Assembly: GCF_014170375.1 (NCBI RefSeq)
Contig: NZ_LZZW01000011.1
Coordinates: forward strand, 186,001 to 250,000
Reading direction: 5' to 3'
Length of the DNA: 64,000 bases
DNA from: Variovorax sp. UMC13
GTDB taxonomy: Bacteria > Pseudomonadota > Gammaproteobacteria > Burkholderiales > Burkholderiaceae_C
Position 1 is the stretch's first letter. Every line of letters begins with the position of its first letter. Made by a program: the position numbers and the translations under genes. The notes beneath the pieces are model-generated. The model ran no database searches, was not told where the DNA came from, and saw nothing but the letters and a program-made list of their open reading frames with translations. This document shows, one piece after another, positions 7,984 to 17,514 of this stretch.

Positions 7984-9558
7984 ATGAAGCAGGGCCTTTC
8001 GCTGCGTGTCTCGCAGCATCTCGCGCTCACGCCCCAGCTCCAGCAGTCGATCCGGCTGCTGCAGCTGTCCACGCTCGAGCTGAGCCAGGAAGTCGAGCAG
8101 ATGCTCGACGAGAACCCCTTCCTGGAACGCACGGCCGAAGAGGCGCCGCGCGAGGAGTTCGGCGTCGACGTCGCCGATGCACCGCCGCCGCGCGACGACG
8201 ACTTCACGACCGGCCCGTCGGCCACGTCCAGCACCGACAGCAGCAGCGCCGCCGCCGAGGCCGATGCGCCGCCCGTCGACGCGACCGAGGCCGCTCCTGA
8301 CTGGGAAGGCGACGGCACCGTCGAGATGGCGCCCGACGACAGCGAGTGGGGCGGCGACGCCCCGGCCAGCAGCAACAACCTCGGCCCCAACGACGGCAGC
8401 GAGCGCGCCGATGCGACCGAGCTGGCGCGCAGCCAGGAGTCGCTGCAGTCCTTCCTGCACCGCCAGGCGCTGAGCCTGCGCCTCAACGAGAGCGATCGCG
8501 CCGCCCTGCGTTTCCTGATCGAGTCGCTCAACGACGACGGTTACCTCGAGGATTCGCTGCCTGCGCTGGCCTCCGGCCTGGCGGGCGACGACAACGACGA
8601 ATTCGACGGCCTGGTGCACCACTTCCAGGTGGCGCTGGGCCTGCTGCAGAGCCTGGAGCCGGTCGGCGTGGGCGCGCGCGACCTGGGCGAATGCCTGGCG
8701 ATCCAGCTGCGCGCGCTGGCCGAGCCCGGCGAGTCCGAAGACAGCGCGCAGGTGCGCAAGACCGCCATCGCGATCTGCAAGCAGCCGATGGAGCTGCTGG
8801 CGCGGCGCGACTTCAAGCGCCTGGCCACGCTCACGCGCAGCAACGAGGAAGAGGTGCGCAGCGCGCTGCAGCTGATCGCCACGCTGGAGCCCAAGCCGGG
8901 CCGTCGTTTCGTCGACGTCGAGCGCAACATCGTGGTGCCCGACGTGATCGTGACCCGCACCGGACAGGGCACGAACGTCAAGTTCCGCGTGATGCTCAAC
9001 CCCGAGGTGATGCCGCGCCTTCGCGTGCACGACATCTATGCCGGCGCGCTCAAGTCGCACAAGGGCGAGGGCAGCCAGGCGCTGTCGCAGCGACTGCAGG
9101 AGGCGCGCTGGTTCATCAAGAACATCCAGCAGCGCTTCGACACCATCCTGCGCGTGAGCAGCGCCATCGTCGAGCGCCAGAAGAGCTACTTCGTGCACGG
9201 CGAGCTGGCCATGCGCCCGCTGGTGCTGCGCGAGATCGCCGACGAACTGGGCCTGCACGAATCGACCATCAGCCGCGTGACCACCGCCAAGTACATGGCC
9301 ACGCCCTACGGCACGGTCGAGCTCAAGTACTTCTTCGGCTCGGCGCTGGGCACCGAGGCCGGCGGCAACGCCTCGAGCACCGCGGTGCGGGCGCTGATCA
9401 AGCAGTTCGTGAGTTCCGAGAACATCAAGAAGCCGCTGTCCGACAGCCAGATCTCCGAGATGCTCAAGGAGCAGGGCATCGAGTGCGCGCGCCGCACCGT
9501 GGCCAAGTACCGCGAGGCGCTGCGCATCGCGCCGGCCAGCCTGCGCAAGGCGCTCTGA
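7984..9558 (+). CDS. rpoN: RNA polymerase sigma-54 factor RpoN
   Basis: 524 residues, a little longer than the E. coli protein because of an acidic region II. Region I is the Gln/Leu-rich activator-interacting N-terminus (LTPQLQQSIRLLQLSTLELSQ is its opening pattern). An acidic, low-complexity linker spans about 50-140. Then come the core-binding domain, the HTH (about 405-440; HESTISRVTTAKYM) and the C-terminal RpoN box ARRTVAKYRE that reads the -24 element. Sigma-54 genes depend on AAA+ activators. Its place downstream of lptAB is the common proteobacterial order. Confidence 0.97.
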   Translation: MKQGLSLRVSQHLALTPQLQQSIRLLQLSTLELSQEVEQMLDENPFLERTAEEAPREEFGVDVADAPPPRDDDFTTGPSATSSTDSSSAAAEADAPPVDATEAAPDWEGDGTVEMAPDDSEWGGDAPASSNNLGPNDGSERADATELARSQESLQSFLHRQALSLRLNESDRAALRFLIESLNDDGYLEDSLPALASGLAGDDNDEFDGLVHHFQVALGLLQSLEPVGVGARDLGECLAIQLRALAEPGESEDSAQVRKTAIAICKQPMELLARRDFKRLATLTRSNEEEVRSALQLIATLEPKPGRRFVDVERNIVVPDVIVTRTGQGTNVKFRVMLNPEVMPRLRVHDIYAGALKSHKGEGSQALSQRLQEARWFIKNIQQRFDTILRVSSAIVERQKSYFVHGELAMRPLVLREIADELGLHESTISRVTTAKYMATPYGTVELKYFFGSALGTEAGGNASSTAVRALIKQFVSSENIKKPLSDSQISEMLKEQGIECARRTVAKYREALRIAPASLRKAL

Positions 9559-9625
9559 GCCGGAAGCGGCACGCGCCGCGCCAGCGGCGACAATCGGCGG
9601 GCCTCCTTCCGTCTGCCCGAACCCC

Positions 9626-10858
9626 ATGAACCAGCTCCATCTCTTCCTGCCCTGCGCCGCCGGCGTCGAGGACTTTCTTGCCCAGGAGGTGCACGGCCTG
9701 ACCGGTCTCGCGGGCGACGACCTGATGGCCTCGCGCGGCGGCGTGTTCGTGCGCGGCTCCTGGCGCGACGCGATGAAGCTCAACCTCTACAGCCGGCTCG
9801 CGCAGCGGGTGCTGATCGAGCTCGCGCATGCGCCCTACCGCAGCGAGAACGACCTCTACGCCATCGCCAGCGGCGTGGCCTGGGAGATCTGGTTCACGCC
9901 CCGGCAGACCTTCAAGATCGAGACCACGGCCCAGCACAGCCCGCTGACCAGCCTGAACTTCGCGACGCTGCGCATCAAGGACGCGATCGCCGACCGCTTC
10001 CGCGCCAAGGCCCACGGCGTGCGCCCCAGCATCGAAACCCAGCATCCCGACGTGCGTGTGTTCGCGCACCTCACCACCGACAGCTGCACGCTCTACATCG
10101 ACACCTCGGGCGAGCCGCTGTTCAAGCGCGGCTGGCGCCAGGACACGGGCGATGCCCCGCTCAAGGAGACGCTGGCCGCCGCCATGCTGGCCGCCAGCGG
10201 CTGGTGGAACCCGGAGACCGGCGCGGTGTCGGCCGCGCCGCTGTACGACCCCTGCTGCGGCAGCGGCACCATCGCCATCGAGGCGGCGCAGATCGGCCTG
10301 GGCATCCCGGCCGGCGCGCTGCGGCGCTTCGGCTTCGAGAAGCTGCTGCCCTTCCAGCCGCACGTCTGGGAATCGATCCAGAACGAGGCCGCCGACCAGC
10401 CCGCGACCGCCGCACCGCCTATCTTCGGCAGCGACGTGTCGCACCGGATGGTCGATTTCGCCGAGCGCAACGCCGAGCGCGCGGGCGTGGCCGGGGCGAT
10501 CCAGTTCCGCGGCGGTGACGCCCTGCAGCGCATGCCGCCCGAAGGCACGCCGCAGGGTGGTGTGATCGTGCTCAACCCGCCCTACGGCGAGCGCATCGAG
10601 GTCGGCGGCGTGGCCCGCCTGGGTGCGCGCGAGCAGGCCGCGACCGAGGACGGCGGCGAATTCTTCAGCCAGCTCGCGAGCCACTGGAAGAAGAACTACG
10701 CCGGCTGGACCGCCTGGATGCTCACGCCCGACCTGCAGCTGCCCAAGCGCATGCGGCTCAAGGAGTCGCGCCGGGTGCCGATGTGGAACGGGCCCATCGA
10801 ATGCCGGCTGTTCCGCTTCGACATGGTGGCCGGTTCGGCCCGCGCGCCGCGCCCCTGA
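9626..10858 (+). CDS. THUMP-domain SAM-dependent RNA methyltransferase (RlmL N-terminal type)
   Basis: 410 residues. The N-terminal THUMP domain (about 40-155) binds RNA. A Rossmann methyltransferase domain (UPF0020 family) follows with DPCCGSGTIAIEAA (SAM motif I, about residues 208-221) and the catalytic NPPYGER (about 319-325), which is typical of N2-guanine methylation. It corresponds to the first half of E. coli RlmL (23S rRNA G2445) without the RlmK half. The exact base target is inferred from the family. It lies 67 bases after rpoN and may be read from the same transcript. Confidence 0.88.
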   Translation: MNQLHLFLPCAAGVEDFLAQEVHGLTGLAGDDLMASRGGVFVRGSWRDAMKLNLYSRLAQRVLIELAHAPYRSENDLYAIASGVAWEIWFTPRQTFKIETTAQHSPLTSLNFATLRIKDAIADRFRAKAHGVRPSIETQHPDVRVFAHLTTDSCTLYIDTSGEPLFKRGWRQDTGDAPLKETLAAAMLAASGWWNPETGAVSAAPLYDPCCGSGTIAIEAAQIGLGIPAGALRRFGFEKLLPFQPHVWESIQNEAADQPATAAPPIFGSDVSHRMVDFAERNAERAGVAGAIQFRGGDALQRMPPEGTPQGGVIVLNPPYGERIEVGGVARLGAREQAATEDGGEFFSQLASHWKKNYAGWTAWMLTPDLQLPKRMRLKESRRVPMWNGPIECRLFRFDMVAGSARAPRP

Positions 10859-10980
10859 GGCCCCCGCCCGCGCCTTTAGCGCTTGGGGACTATGCCGTTG
10901 GGGATAGATCCCGCTTGTCGTGCGTCGCAATCGACGTTATCTTTGGTTTTCAAGAGTTCGCTCGAGCCAGAGGTTGCGCC

Positions 10981-11652
10981 ATGAAAATGCTGATCGCCGA
11001 CGATCACTGGCTCGTCATCGAGGCGGTCAAGGCCAAGCTGTCCGAAATCGAACCCGGCATCGTCTTCGTCCAGGCGCTGAGCGTCGACGAACTGCTGGCC
11101 GGGGTGTCCGACGACGTCGACCTGGCGGTGGTCGACCTCCACATGCCCGGCGCGCAGGGCCAGTCGCACATCGACGAACTGCGCCGCCGCCATCCCGCCA
11201 TCCCGGTGATCGTGCTGTCGGGCACCGAAGACCCGAACGTGATGCGCTGCGCGCTCGAGTGCGGCGTGCGGGGCTTCATTCCCAAGGCCTATCCGCCGCA
11301 GGTGATGATCTCGGCGGTGCGGCTGGTGCTGGCCGGCGGGGTGTACGTGCCGCCGATGATGCTGTCGGCGGTGCCGGCCGGCCTGCCCGGCGCAGCCGCT
11401 GCGGCCGCTGCCGCCGCGGTGCGCGGCCCCAACCCCGTGCAGACGCTCGACCTGCTGCGCAACGTGCTGACCGACCGCCAGGTCGAGGTGCTGCAGCTGC
11501 TGTCGCAGGGCAAGCCCAACAAGCTGATCGGCCGCAGCCTGGGCATCAGCGAGGGCACGGTGAAGATCCACCTCGCGGCGATCTTCCGCGCGCTCAACGT
11601 GCGCAACCGCACCGAGGCCGTGTTGGCGGCGCAGACGCTGACCGAGGCCTGA
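10981..11652 (+). CDS. NarL/FixJ-type response regulator
   Basis: 223 residues. Receiver domain (1-120): acidic pair D7-D8, phospho-acceptor D52 (in VVDLHMPG) and conserved K102 (FIPKAY). An Ala-rich linker (about 128-140) leads to a LuxR-type helix-turn-helix (about 155-215, LTDRQVEVLQLLSQGKPNKLI and EGTVKIHLAAIF). No histidine kinase is adjacent, so it is an orphan whose partner and regulon are unknown. The ATG 10981 begins the canonical MKMLIADDH start. The upstream gap of 122 bases separates it from the methyltransferase gene. Confidence 0.92.
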   Translation: MKMLIADDHWLVIEAVKAKLSEIEPGIVFVQALSVDELLAGVSDDVDLAVVDLHMPGAQGQSHIDELRRRHPAIPVIVLSGTEDPNVMRCALECGVRGFIPKAYPPQVMISAVRLVLAGGVYVPPMMLSAVPAGLPGAAAAAAAAAVRGPNPVQTLDLLRNVLTDRQVEVLQLLSQGKPNKLIGRSLGISEGTVKIHLAAIFRALNVRNRTEAVLAAQTLTEA

Positions 11653-11665
11653 GCGCGTCGCGCGC

Positions 11666-12070
11666 TCAGGAGGCGTCGGGCTCGGCGTCGACCACCAGCG
11701 CCGGCGTGACCCGGCGGATGCGCTCTTCCTCGTAGTAGCCGCCATGCTCGGCGTAGCGCAGGAAGACCGAGCGGCACTGCTGGCAGCGCCACACGGTGCA
11801 GCGGTTGTAGGGGAAGAACTTCGGCGCGATGGGCGCGTCGGCCGACCAGTAGCGCGTCGGGCCCGGGTGGTATTCGGCCAGCGTGGCCTCCATCGGATCG
11901 CTGGTGTAGAGCGCGCCCACTTCCTCCAGCCGGTCGCGGTCGAAGCTCGAGGGCACGGCCTCCCAGCCGAGGCTGGGCAGCGTGGCGCAGGCGGGGCACG
12001 GGGCCGCATCGGCCTGCAGGGCCAGCGACGTCAGCCACGCGGCCTGGGAGGAGGGGAGGTCTGCGTTCAT
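11666..12070 (-). CDS. Conserved hypothetical protein with two Cys pairs
   Basis: 134 residues, family not recognised. It contains CPACATL (about residues 25-31) and CQQC (about 98-101), spaced like a zinc-binding pair that brackets a compact domain with many aromatics (FFPYNRCTVWRC). It is convergent with the response regulator, and the stop codons are only 13 bases apart. It may be transcribed together with the upstream LLM oxidoreductase gene (49-base gap). A zinc-ribbon structure is inference. Confidence 0.7.
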   Translation of the reverse strand: MNADLPSSQAAWLTSLALQADAAPCPACATLPSLGWEAVPSSFDRDRLEEVGALYTSDPMEATLAEYHPGPTRYWSADAPIAPKFFPYNRCTVWRCQQCRSVFLRYAEHGGYYEEERIRRVTPALVVDAEPDAS

Positions 12071-12119
12071 TTCAATCTCTTGCGCGCGACGGAGGCGCCG
12101 ATCGCGTCGATCGTAGCGG

Positions 12120-13085
12120 TCATTCGAGCGGGTTCGAATGGAAGGCCGGCAGCACGAACTCGGCGATCTCCTCCATCGTCTCGTCCAGAGGCCGGCGGTT
12201 GCGCCGCAGGTGCAGGCCCACATGCTGCACGCCCGCCGCATGCAGATCGCTGAGCTCGCGCAGCAACGCGTGGCGGCCCATGCGGCCGCCGAAGGCATAA
12301 CGCTCCAGCGGTGCATCCGCATCGTCGCAGAGGTCCAGGTGGATGAAGCTCGCATAGGGCTTGCCTTCGCCGGCCACCGCGCGCCATTGCGCCGAGCGCC
12401 GCGCATGGTCCTCGGGCGTGCCGGGGTAGGCCAGGCAGCCGTCCATGTGGGCGCCGATCCAGTCGGGCGTCTGCTGCGCCAGGCCGGCCACCAGCAGGGG
12501 CAGCGGCCGGGCGGTGCGCGGCAGCAGCGTGATGCCCTCGGGCAGGCTCGCGGCCCCGCCGTCGCGCAGCATCGCGACCTGGGTGCGGAAGCGCTCGCCG
12601 CGCGAGGCGAAGTCGCGCCCGAAGATCGGGTATTCCACCGGCCGGTCGCCGCTGGCCACGCCCAGCAGCAGGCGGCCGCCGCTGAGCCGGTCGACCGTGG
12701 CGGCCGACTTCAGCGTCAGCACCGGCTCGCGCAGCGGCAGCACGACGGCCGCGGTGCCGAGCAGGATGCGCTCGGTCACGCCCGCGAGGTAGCCCAGGTA
12801 GCTGAACACCTCGAACACCTGCGCGGCGTCGCCGAAGGCCGGGTCGTACAGCGGCACGTCGCGCGCCCACAGCGCGCGAAAGCCCAGGCGGTCGGCCAGC
12901 TTCACCAGGTGCGTGTGCTGCGCCAGGTCGGGCACGCCGAAGGGCCGGCCCGCGACGCGCCGGGCCGTGTCGCCCTTGGGCGACCAGTCGTTGTCCAGCG
13001 GCAGTTCGAGGCCGATGCTCGGGCCGTGGCCCGGCGTGGCGATCAGGGCCGCGAGGGCGGAAGGCATGTCGATGTCGGAGGTCAT
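12120..13085 (-). CDS. LLM class flavin-dependent oxidoreductase
   Basis: 321 residues with the bacterial-luciferase-like TIM barrel: LVKLADRLGFRALWARDVPLY, SGGRLLLGVASGD and [16 protein letters not shown] follow the family order. The sequence style fits the luciferase-type BA3436 subgroup of oxidoreductases (from memory). It should use reduced FMN/F420-type cofactors on an unknown substrate. The start at 13085 (MTSDIDMPSAL) is plausible, and the second Met six codons later is an alternative. A LysR gene on the same strand begins upstream, but a 133-base gap makes joint transcription uncertain. Confidence 0.85.
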   Translation of the reverse strand: MTSDIDMPSALAALIATPGHGPSIGLELPLDNDWSPKGDTARRVAGRPFGVPDLAQHTHLVKLADRLGFRALWARDVPLYDPAFGDAAQVFEVFSYLGYLAGVTERILLGTAAVVLPLREPVLTLKSAATVDRLSGGRLLLGVASGDRPVEYPIFGRDFASRGERFRTQVAMLRDGGAASLPEGITLLPRTARPLPLLVAGLAQQTPDWIGAHMDGCLAYPGTPEDHARRSAQWRAVAGEGKPYASFIHLDLCDDADAPLERYAFGGRMGRHALLRELSDLHAAGVQHVGLHLRRNRRPLDETMEEIAEFVLPAFHSNPLE

Positions 13086-13218
13086 GGAGGGGGTCGCAAG
13101 CGTCTGGGATGGCGCCCAGTGTCCGGCTTTGTTCCTTGCGGAAAAACACCGGGATGCGCACAAGGCTCTTGCCTGTGAGGCAAGAGTGACCGGCGCGTTC
13201 GCGCGCGACCGCGTCCTC

Positions 13219-14127
13219 CTAGACGGGGGAGGGCATGCGCGGTGTGGCGGCGTCGCGCAGGCACTGCACGAACAGCTGTGCGCTGCGGCTGAGCGCCGCG
13301 CCCTTGCGCGTGACCACGATGCCGGCGACGGTGGGCATCCGGTCCTGCAGCGGCAGCGCCACGATGCCCTGCGCGTTGAGCGTGCCGCGCACCATGGGCT
13401 CGGCCAGCACCGACAGCGTGTCGGTCTGCGCGAGCAGGCCCAGCGCCACGGTGAAGGACTGGCAGCGCACCGCCTGGGCGGGCACCGGCAGGCCGTGCTG
13501 CGAGAACAGCTGGCGCAGCACGTCGCCGTTCTCCTCGGCATAGCCGGGCGCGAGCCAGTGGGCGTCCACGAGCTTCTTGAGCCGGCGGGTGCGTGCCAGC
13601 GGATGGCCCTTGCGCGCGCACACCGCCACCGGGGTGGAGAACAGGTGCGTGACCTCGAACTCCTCGCTCACCATGCCGGGCAGCACGTGAGTGGCGACGA
13701 AGTCGACGCTGCCGTCGCGCAGCTGCGCCAGCGCCATCGGCATCACGCCCTCGGAGAAATGCACCTGCGAGCGCGGCATGGCCTGGCGGAAGGCCTCGAA
13801 GGCCGCGGGCAGCACCGACAGCGCGATGGCCGAGCTGAGCGCGATCGACAGGCTCTCCGAGGTCCCGTGGCGGATCGCGTCCATCTCCTCGTGGGTGCGC
13901 CGCATCTCCTCGATCAGCAGCGAGGCGCGGCGGCGGAAGGCATGGCCGTAGTCGGTCAGCACCACGCCGTTGGCATGGCGCTCGAACAGGCAGACGTCGA
14001 GCTGGCGCTCGAGCTCGCGCATGGCCTTGGAGACGGCCGGCTGCGACACGTTGAGGCGCCGCGCGGCGGCCCGCAGGGCCTGGGTTTCGGCGACCGCGAG
14101 GAAGGCGCGAAGCTGGTTGAAGGTCAT
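13219..14127 (-). CDS. LysR family transcriptional regulator, divergent to MFS/M14 genes
   Basis: 302 residues. The N-terminal HTH (MTFNQLRAFLAVAETQA, AARRLNVSQPAVSKAMREL) is strongly LysR. The effector domain resembles the TdcA/GcvA-like group with FVATHVLP and VVTRKGAALS. It is divergent from the MFS transporter gene with about 160 bases between the starts, the classic arrangement in which a LysR protein controls the divergent operon. The inducer is likely related to the substrate of the MFS transporter and the M14-like hydrolase. Confidence 0.92.
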   Translation of the reverse strand: MTFNQLRAFLAVAETQALRAAARRLNVSQPAVSKAMRELERQLDVCLFERHANGVVLTDYGHAFRRRASLLIEEMRRTHEEMDAIRHGTSESLSIALSSAIALSVLPAAFEAFRQAMPRSQVHFSEGVMPMALAQLRDGSVDFVATHVLPGMVSEEFEVTHLFSTPVAVCARKGHPLARTRRLKKLVDAHWLAPGYAEENGDVLRQLFSQHGLPVPAQAVRCQSFTVALGLLAQTDTLSVLAEPMVRGTLNAQGIVALPLQDRMPTVAGIVVTRKGAALSRSAQLFVQCLRDAATPRMPSPV

Positions 14128-14288
14128 GGGCCGGCCCGCGTTTCGCGGGTGAAGAAAGGTGCAATCTTCAGGTTATCACGAGCCCTTTTGTGTTGTCTTT
14201 CTCTTTGCGGCCAATGTGCCTAAGCTCTGGCCCCGGCCCCGAGAGGCCGTCATGCCAGACAAAAACATTCGCTGCGGCGAGGAGACCG

Positions 14289-15641
14289 ATGACCACCACC
14301 ACTGCCGACGACGCCCTCCGGGCGCCGACCTTCCATGCCCCGCCGAGCCGCCGCAAGGTGCTGGTCGCCACGACCATCGGCAACGCGCTCGAGTTCTTCG
14401 ACTTCACGGTCTACAGCTTCTTCGCGATCCTGATCGGCAAGCTCTTCTTCCCGATGGCGACCGCGCAGGGCCAGTTGCTGCTGTCGGTGGCGACCTTCGG
14501 CGTGGGCTTCGTCTCGCGCCCGCTGGGCGGCATCGTGATCGGCCAGTACGCCGACCGCCGCGGCCGCAAGGCCGCGATGGTGCTGACCATCATGCTGATG
14601 GCGCTGGGCTGCGCGCTGATCGCGGTGGCCCCCACCTATGCGCAGATCGGCATCGCCGCGCCCGTGCTGATCGTGGTCGCGCGGCTGCTGCAGGGCTTCT
14701 CCGCGGGCGGCGAGGTGGGCGTGTCCGTCACCATGCTGGTGGAGAGCAGCACGAACCGCAACCGCGGCTACTTCGCGAGCTGGCAGTTCGCCAGCCAGGG
14801 CCTGGGCATCATGGTCGGCGCGGGCGTCGCGGCCGCGCTGTCGCACTGGCTGTCGCCGGCCGCGCTCGAGAGCTGGGGCTGGCGCGTGCCCTTCGCGCTG
14901 GGCGTGCTGATCGCGCCCGTGGGCATGTACATCCGCAAGCAGCTGCACGAGACGCTGCAGGTGAAGGAGGCGAGCACCGGTGGGGCATCGCGCACGGCCG
15001 TGCGCGCCGAGCTGCCGAACCCGCTGCGCGTGCTGCTGCGTTCCTACAAGTGGAAGACGCTGCTGGGCATCCTGCTGATCATGGGCGGCACCGTGTCCTC
15101 GTACATCATCCTGCTGTACATGCCGACCTACGCGATCCGCGAGCTGGGCCTGCCTTCCGATGCGGCCCTGCTGGCGAGCGTGCTGTCGGCGGGCATCACC
15201 TTCGTGGTCGCGCCCTTCGTCGGCAAGCTGGCCGACCGCTACGGGCGCAAGCCGCTGGTGCTCACGGGGCGCATCGCCTCGCTGCTCGCGATCTATCCCT
15301 GCTTCATGTGGCTCAACGCCGCGCCCAGCGTGGCGAACCTGCTGGGCATCGTGGGCTTCCTCAGCGTGCTGCTCACGCTGCATGCGGTGCCCACCATCAC
15401 CATGATCCCCGAGATGATCCCCAACGCCGTGCGCGCCACCGGCATGTCGGTCACCTACAGCATCGGCGTGGCCCTGTTCGGCGGCTTCGCGCAGCTGATC
15501 GCCGTGTGGCTGATCGGCGTCACCGGCAGCAAGCTCGCGCCGGCCTGGTACGTCATCGTCTCGCTGCTGCTGTCGACCTGGCCGCTGCTGTTCATGCCCG
15601 ACCGCACCGGCGTCGGCATCGACGACCAACCCTCTCCCTGA
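14289..15641 (+). CDS. MFS transporter, metabolite:H+ symporter type
   Basis: 450 residues and about 12 predicted membrane helices. The start of the fold, TTIGNALEFFDFTVYSFF, and the loop motif GQYADRRGRKAAM between helices 2 and 3 match the metabolite:H+ symporter (citrate/proline/shikimate-type) branch; a second copy, LADRYGRKPLVL, occurs in the second half. It probably imports an organic acid or amino-acid-like compound. ATG 14289 has GGAG close upstream. The M14-like gene begins 19 bases after its stop, so the two form an operon, probably under the divergent LysR gene. Confidence 0.9.
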   Translation: MTTTTADDALRAPTFHAPPSRRKVLVATTIGNALEFFDFTVYSFFAILIGKLFFPMATAQGQLLLSVATFGVGFVSRPLGGIVIGQYADRRGRKAAMVLTIMLMALGCALIAVAPTYAQIGIAAPVLIVVARLLQGFSAGGEVGVSVTMLVESSTNRNRGYFASWQFASQGLGIMVGAGVAAALSHWLSPAALESWGWRVPFALGVLIAPVGMYIRKQLHETLQVKEASTGGASRTAVRAELPNPLRVLLRSYKWKTLLGILLIMGGTVSSYIILLYMPTYAIRELGLPSDAALLASVLSAGITFVVAPFVGKLADRYGRKPLVLTGRIASLLAIYPCFMWLNAAPSVANLLGIVGFLSVLLTLHAVPTITMIPEMIPNAVRATGMSVTYSIGVALFGGFAQLIAVWLIGVTGSKLAPAWYVIVSLLLSTWPLLFMPDRTGVGIDDQPSP

Positions 15642-15660
15642 CCACGACAAAGGAAAACCC

Positions 15661-16746
15661 ATGCCCACCACCACCGAATGTTTCGGCAGCACCTACGACG
15701 ACGCGCGCGCCAAGTTCCGCGCGGGCGTGCGCGCCGCCGGCGCCGAGCTCGAGACCCATGTGCTCGAAGGCCACCTGGGCGCGCAGGGCGAAGCGCTGTC
15801 GATGGACGCCACCGTGCTCGGCCCGGCCGATGCGACGCGCCTGATCGTGATGACTTCCGGCACGCACGGCCCCGAAGGCTTCTGCGGCTCGGGCAGCCAG
15901 GTCGCGCTGCTGCACGACACCGAACTGCACGGCCGGCTTGCGGCCGAGGGCATCGCGCTGCTGCTGGTGCATGCGGTCAACCCCTACGGCTTCTCGCACC
16001 TGCGGCGCGTCAACGAGGACAACATCGACCTCAACCGCAACTGCGTGGACTTCGCGCGCCCGCGCCCGGCCAATCCGGGCTACGCCGAACTGCACGACCT
16101 GCTGCTGCCCGCCGAATGGCCGCCCACCGCGGCCAACCGCCAGGCGCTGGCCGATTTCATCCAGGAACGCGGCGAGCAGGCCTACCAGTTCGCGGTCACG
16201 CTGGGCCAGTACGACCATCCCGAGGGCATGTTCTACGGCGGCGCCGAACGGGCCTGGAGCCTGCGCACGCTGCAGCAGATCCTGCAGACGCACGGCCGCG
16301 GCAAGCGCAGCGTGGTCTGGCTCGACATCCACACCGGCCTGGGCCCGCGCGGCCATGCGGAGAAGATCCACACCGGCGCTGTGGCCGAGCTGCCCTTCGC
16401 GCGCCGCTGCTGGGGCGCCGACGTGTTCTCGCTCAGCGAGGCCACCTCGAAGTCCGCGCCGGTCAGCGGACCGATCAGCCTGCTGCTGGCGCAAGCCTGC
16501 CCCGGCGCCGAGCAGGCCAGCGTGGCACTGGAGTACGGCACCGTGCCCGTGCTGCCGGTGCTCGACGCGGTGCGCGGCGACCACTGGCTGAACCGCCGCC
16601 AGGGCGATGCGTCGGCCGAGCAGGTCGTCGCCGTCAAGGCGGCGATGCGCGAGGCCTTCTACGGCGATGCCGACGACTGGCGCGGCATGGTGCTGGGGCA
16701 GGCCCGGACCGCGGTGCTGCAGGCCCTGTGCGGCATGCGCCACTGA
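15661..16746 (+). CDS. DUF2817 / M14-like zinc carboxypeptidase family protein
   Basis: 361 residues. The pattern SGTHGPEGFCGSG (about 62-74) supplies an H-x-x-E zinc pair, and LDIHTGLGPRG (about 221-231) supplies the third ligand His. DLNRNCVDF lies between them. This is the DUF2817 arrangement, related to M14 metallocarboxypeptidases. No signal peptide is visible, so it should act in the cytoplasm on something imported by the adjacent MFS transporter, such as a small peptide or N-acyl amino acid (inference). AAAGGA precedes ATG 15661. Confidence 0.88.
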   Translation: MPTTTECFGSTYDDARAKFRAGVRAAGAELETHVLEGHLGAQGEALSMDATVLGPADATRLIVMTSGTHGPEGFCGSGSQVALLHDTELHGRLAAEGIALLLVHAVNPYGFSHLRRVNEDNIDLNRNCVDFARPRPANPGYAELHDLLLPAEWPPTAANRQALADFIQERGEQAYQFAVTLGQYDHPEGMFYGGAERAWSLRTLQQILQTHGRGKRSVVWLDIHTGLGPRGHAEKIHTGAVAELPFARRCWGADVFSLSEATSKSAPVSGPISLLLAQACPGAEQASVALEYGTVPVLPVLDAVRGDHWLNRRQGDASAEQVVAVKAAMREAFYGDADDWRGMVLGQARTAVLQALCGMRH

Positions 16747-16835
16747 GCCGGCGACGCGCTGATCGAAAATGCGGCTCCACGCGCAACGTCTTTTGGCGTT
16801 GCGCCGCTTCACGTCCTGAACTCGATCGGCCCGCT

Positions 16836-17507
16836 TTGAACGCTCCACGCCTGAACCTCTCGGATTTCGATGCCGCCATCGTCGACCTCGACGGCACGAT
16901 GGTCGACACCCTCGGCGATTTCGTCGCCGCGCTCAACGCGATGCTGGTCGACCTCGGCCTGCCGGCCGTCCACGCGCAGGCGGTCGAGAAGATGGTCGGC
17001 AAGGGTTCCGAGCACCTCGTGCAGTCGGTGCTGGCGCATGTGGGCGCGGAGGCGGCGCGCTACGAAGACGCCTTTGCCCGCTACCAGCACCACTACATCG
17101 CGATCAACGGCCAGCACTCGGCGCTCTACGCGGGCGTGATCGACGGCCTGCAGGCGCTGCGCGCACGCGGCCTGCGGCTGGCCTGCCTGACCAACAAGCC
17201 CCAGGCCTTCGCCGTGCCGCTGCTCGCGGCCAAGGGGCTGGACGGCTTCTTCGAGCAGGTGTTCGGCGGCGATGCCTTCGCGCGCAAGAAGCCCGACCCG
17301 CTGCCGCTGCTCAAGACCTGCGAGGCGCTGGGCACCGTGCCCGCGCGCACGCTGATGGTCGGCGACTCGAGCAACGATGCGCGCGCGGCACGCGCCGCGG
17401 GCTGCCCGGTGGTGCTGGTGAGCTACGGCTACAACCACGGCGAGCCGGTGCGCGGCGTGGACGCCGACGGCTTCGTCGATTCGCTGGCCGAGCTCGCGGC
17501 CACCTGA
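16836..17507 (+). CDS. gph: Phosphoglycolate phosphatase, TTG start
   Basis: 223 residues. HAD motifs: nucleophile DLDGTMVDT near residue 17, motif II in LACLTNKPQ, motif III Lys in ARKKPDPLP, and motif IV VGDSSND. It removes 2-phosphoglycolate formed by DNA repair. No in-frame ATG occurs before the catalytic motif, so translation must begin at TTG 16836 or CTG 16851. The upstream 16751-16830 contains an inverted repeat (GCGCAACG ... CGTTGCGC) without a U-tract. It is convergent with the following gene, 7 bases apart. Confidence 0.9.
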   Translation: MNAPRLNLSDFDAAIVDLDGTMVDTLGDFVAALNAMLVDLGLPAVHAQAVEKMVGKGSEHLVQSVLAHVGAEAARYEDAFARYQHHYIAINGQHSALYAGVIDGLQALRARGLRLACLTNKPQAFAVPLLAAKGLDGFFEQVFGGDAFARKKPDPLPLLKTCEALGTVPARTLMVGDSSNDARAARAAGCPVVLVSYGYNHGEPVRGVDADGFVDSLAELAAT

Positions 17508-17514
17508 GCCGGCG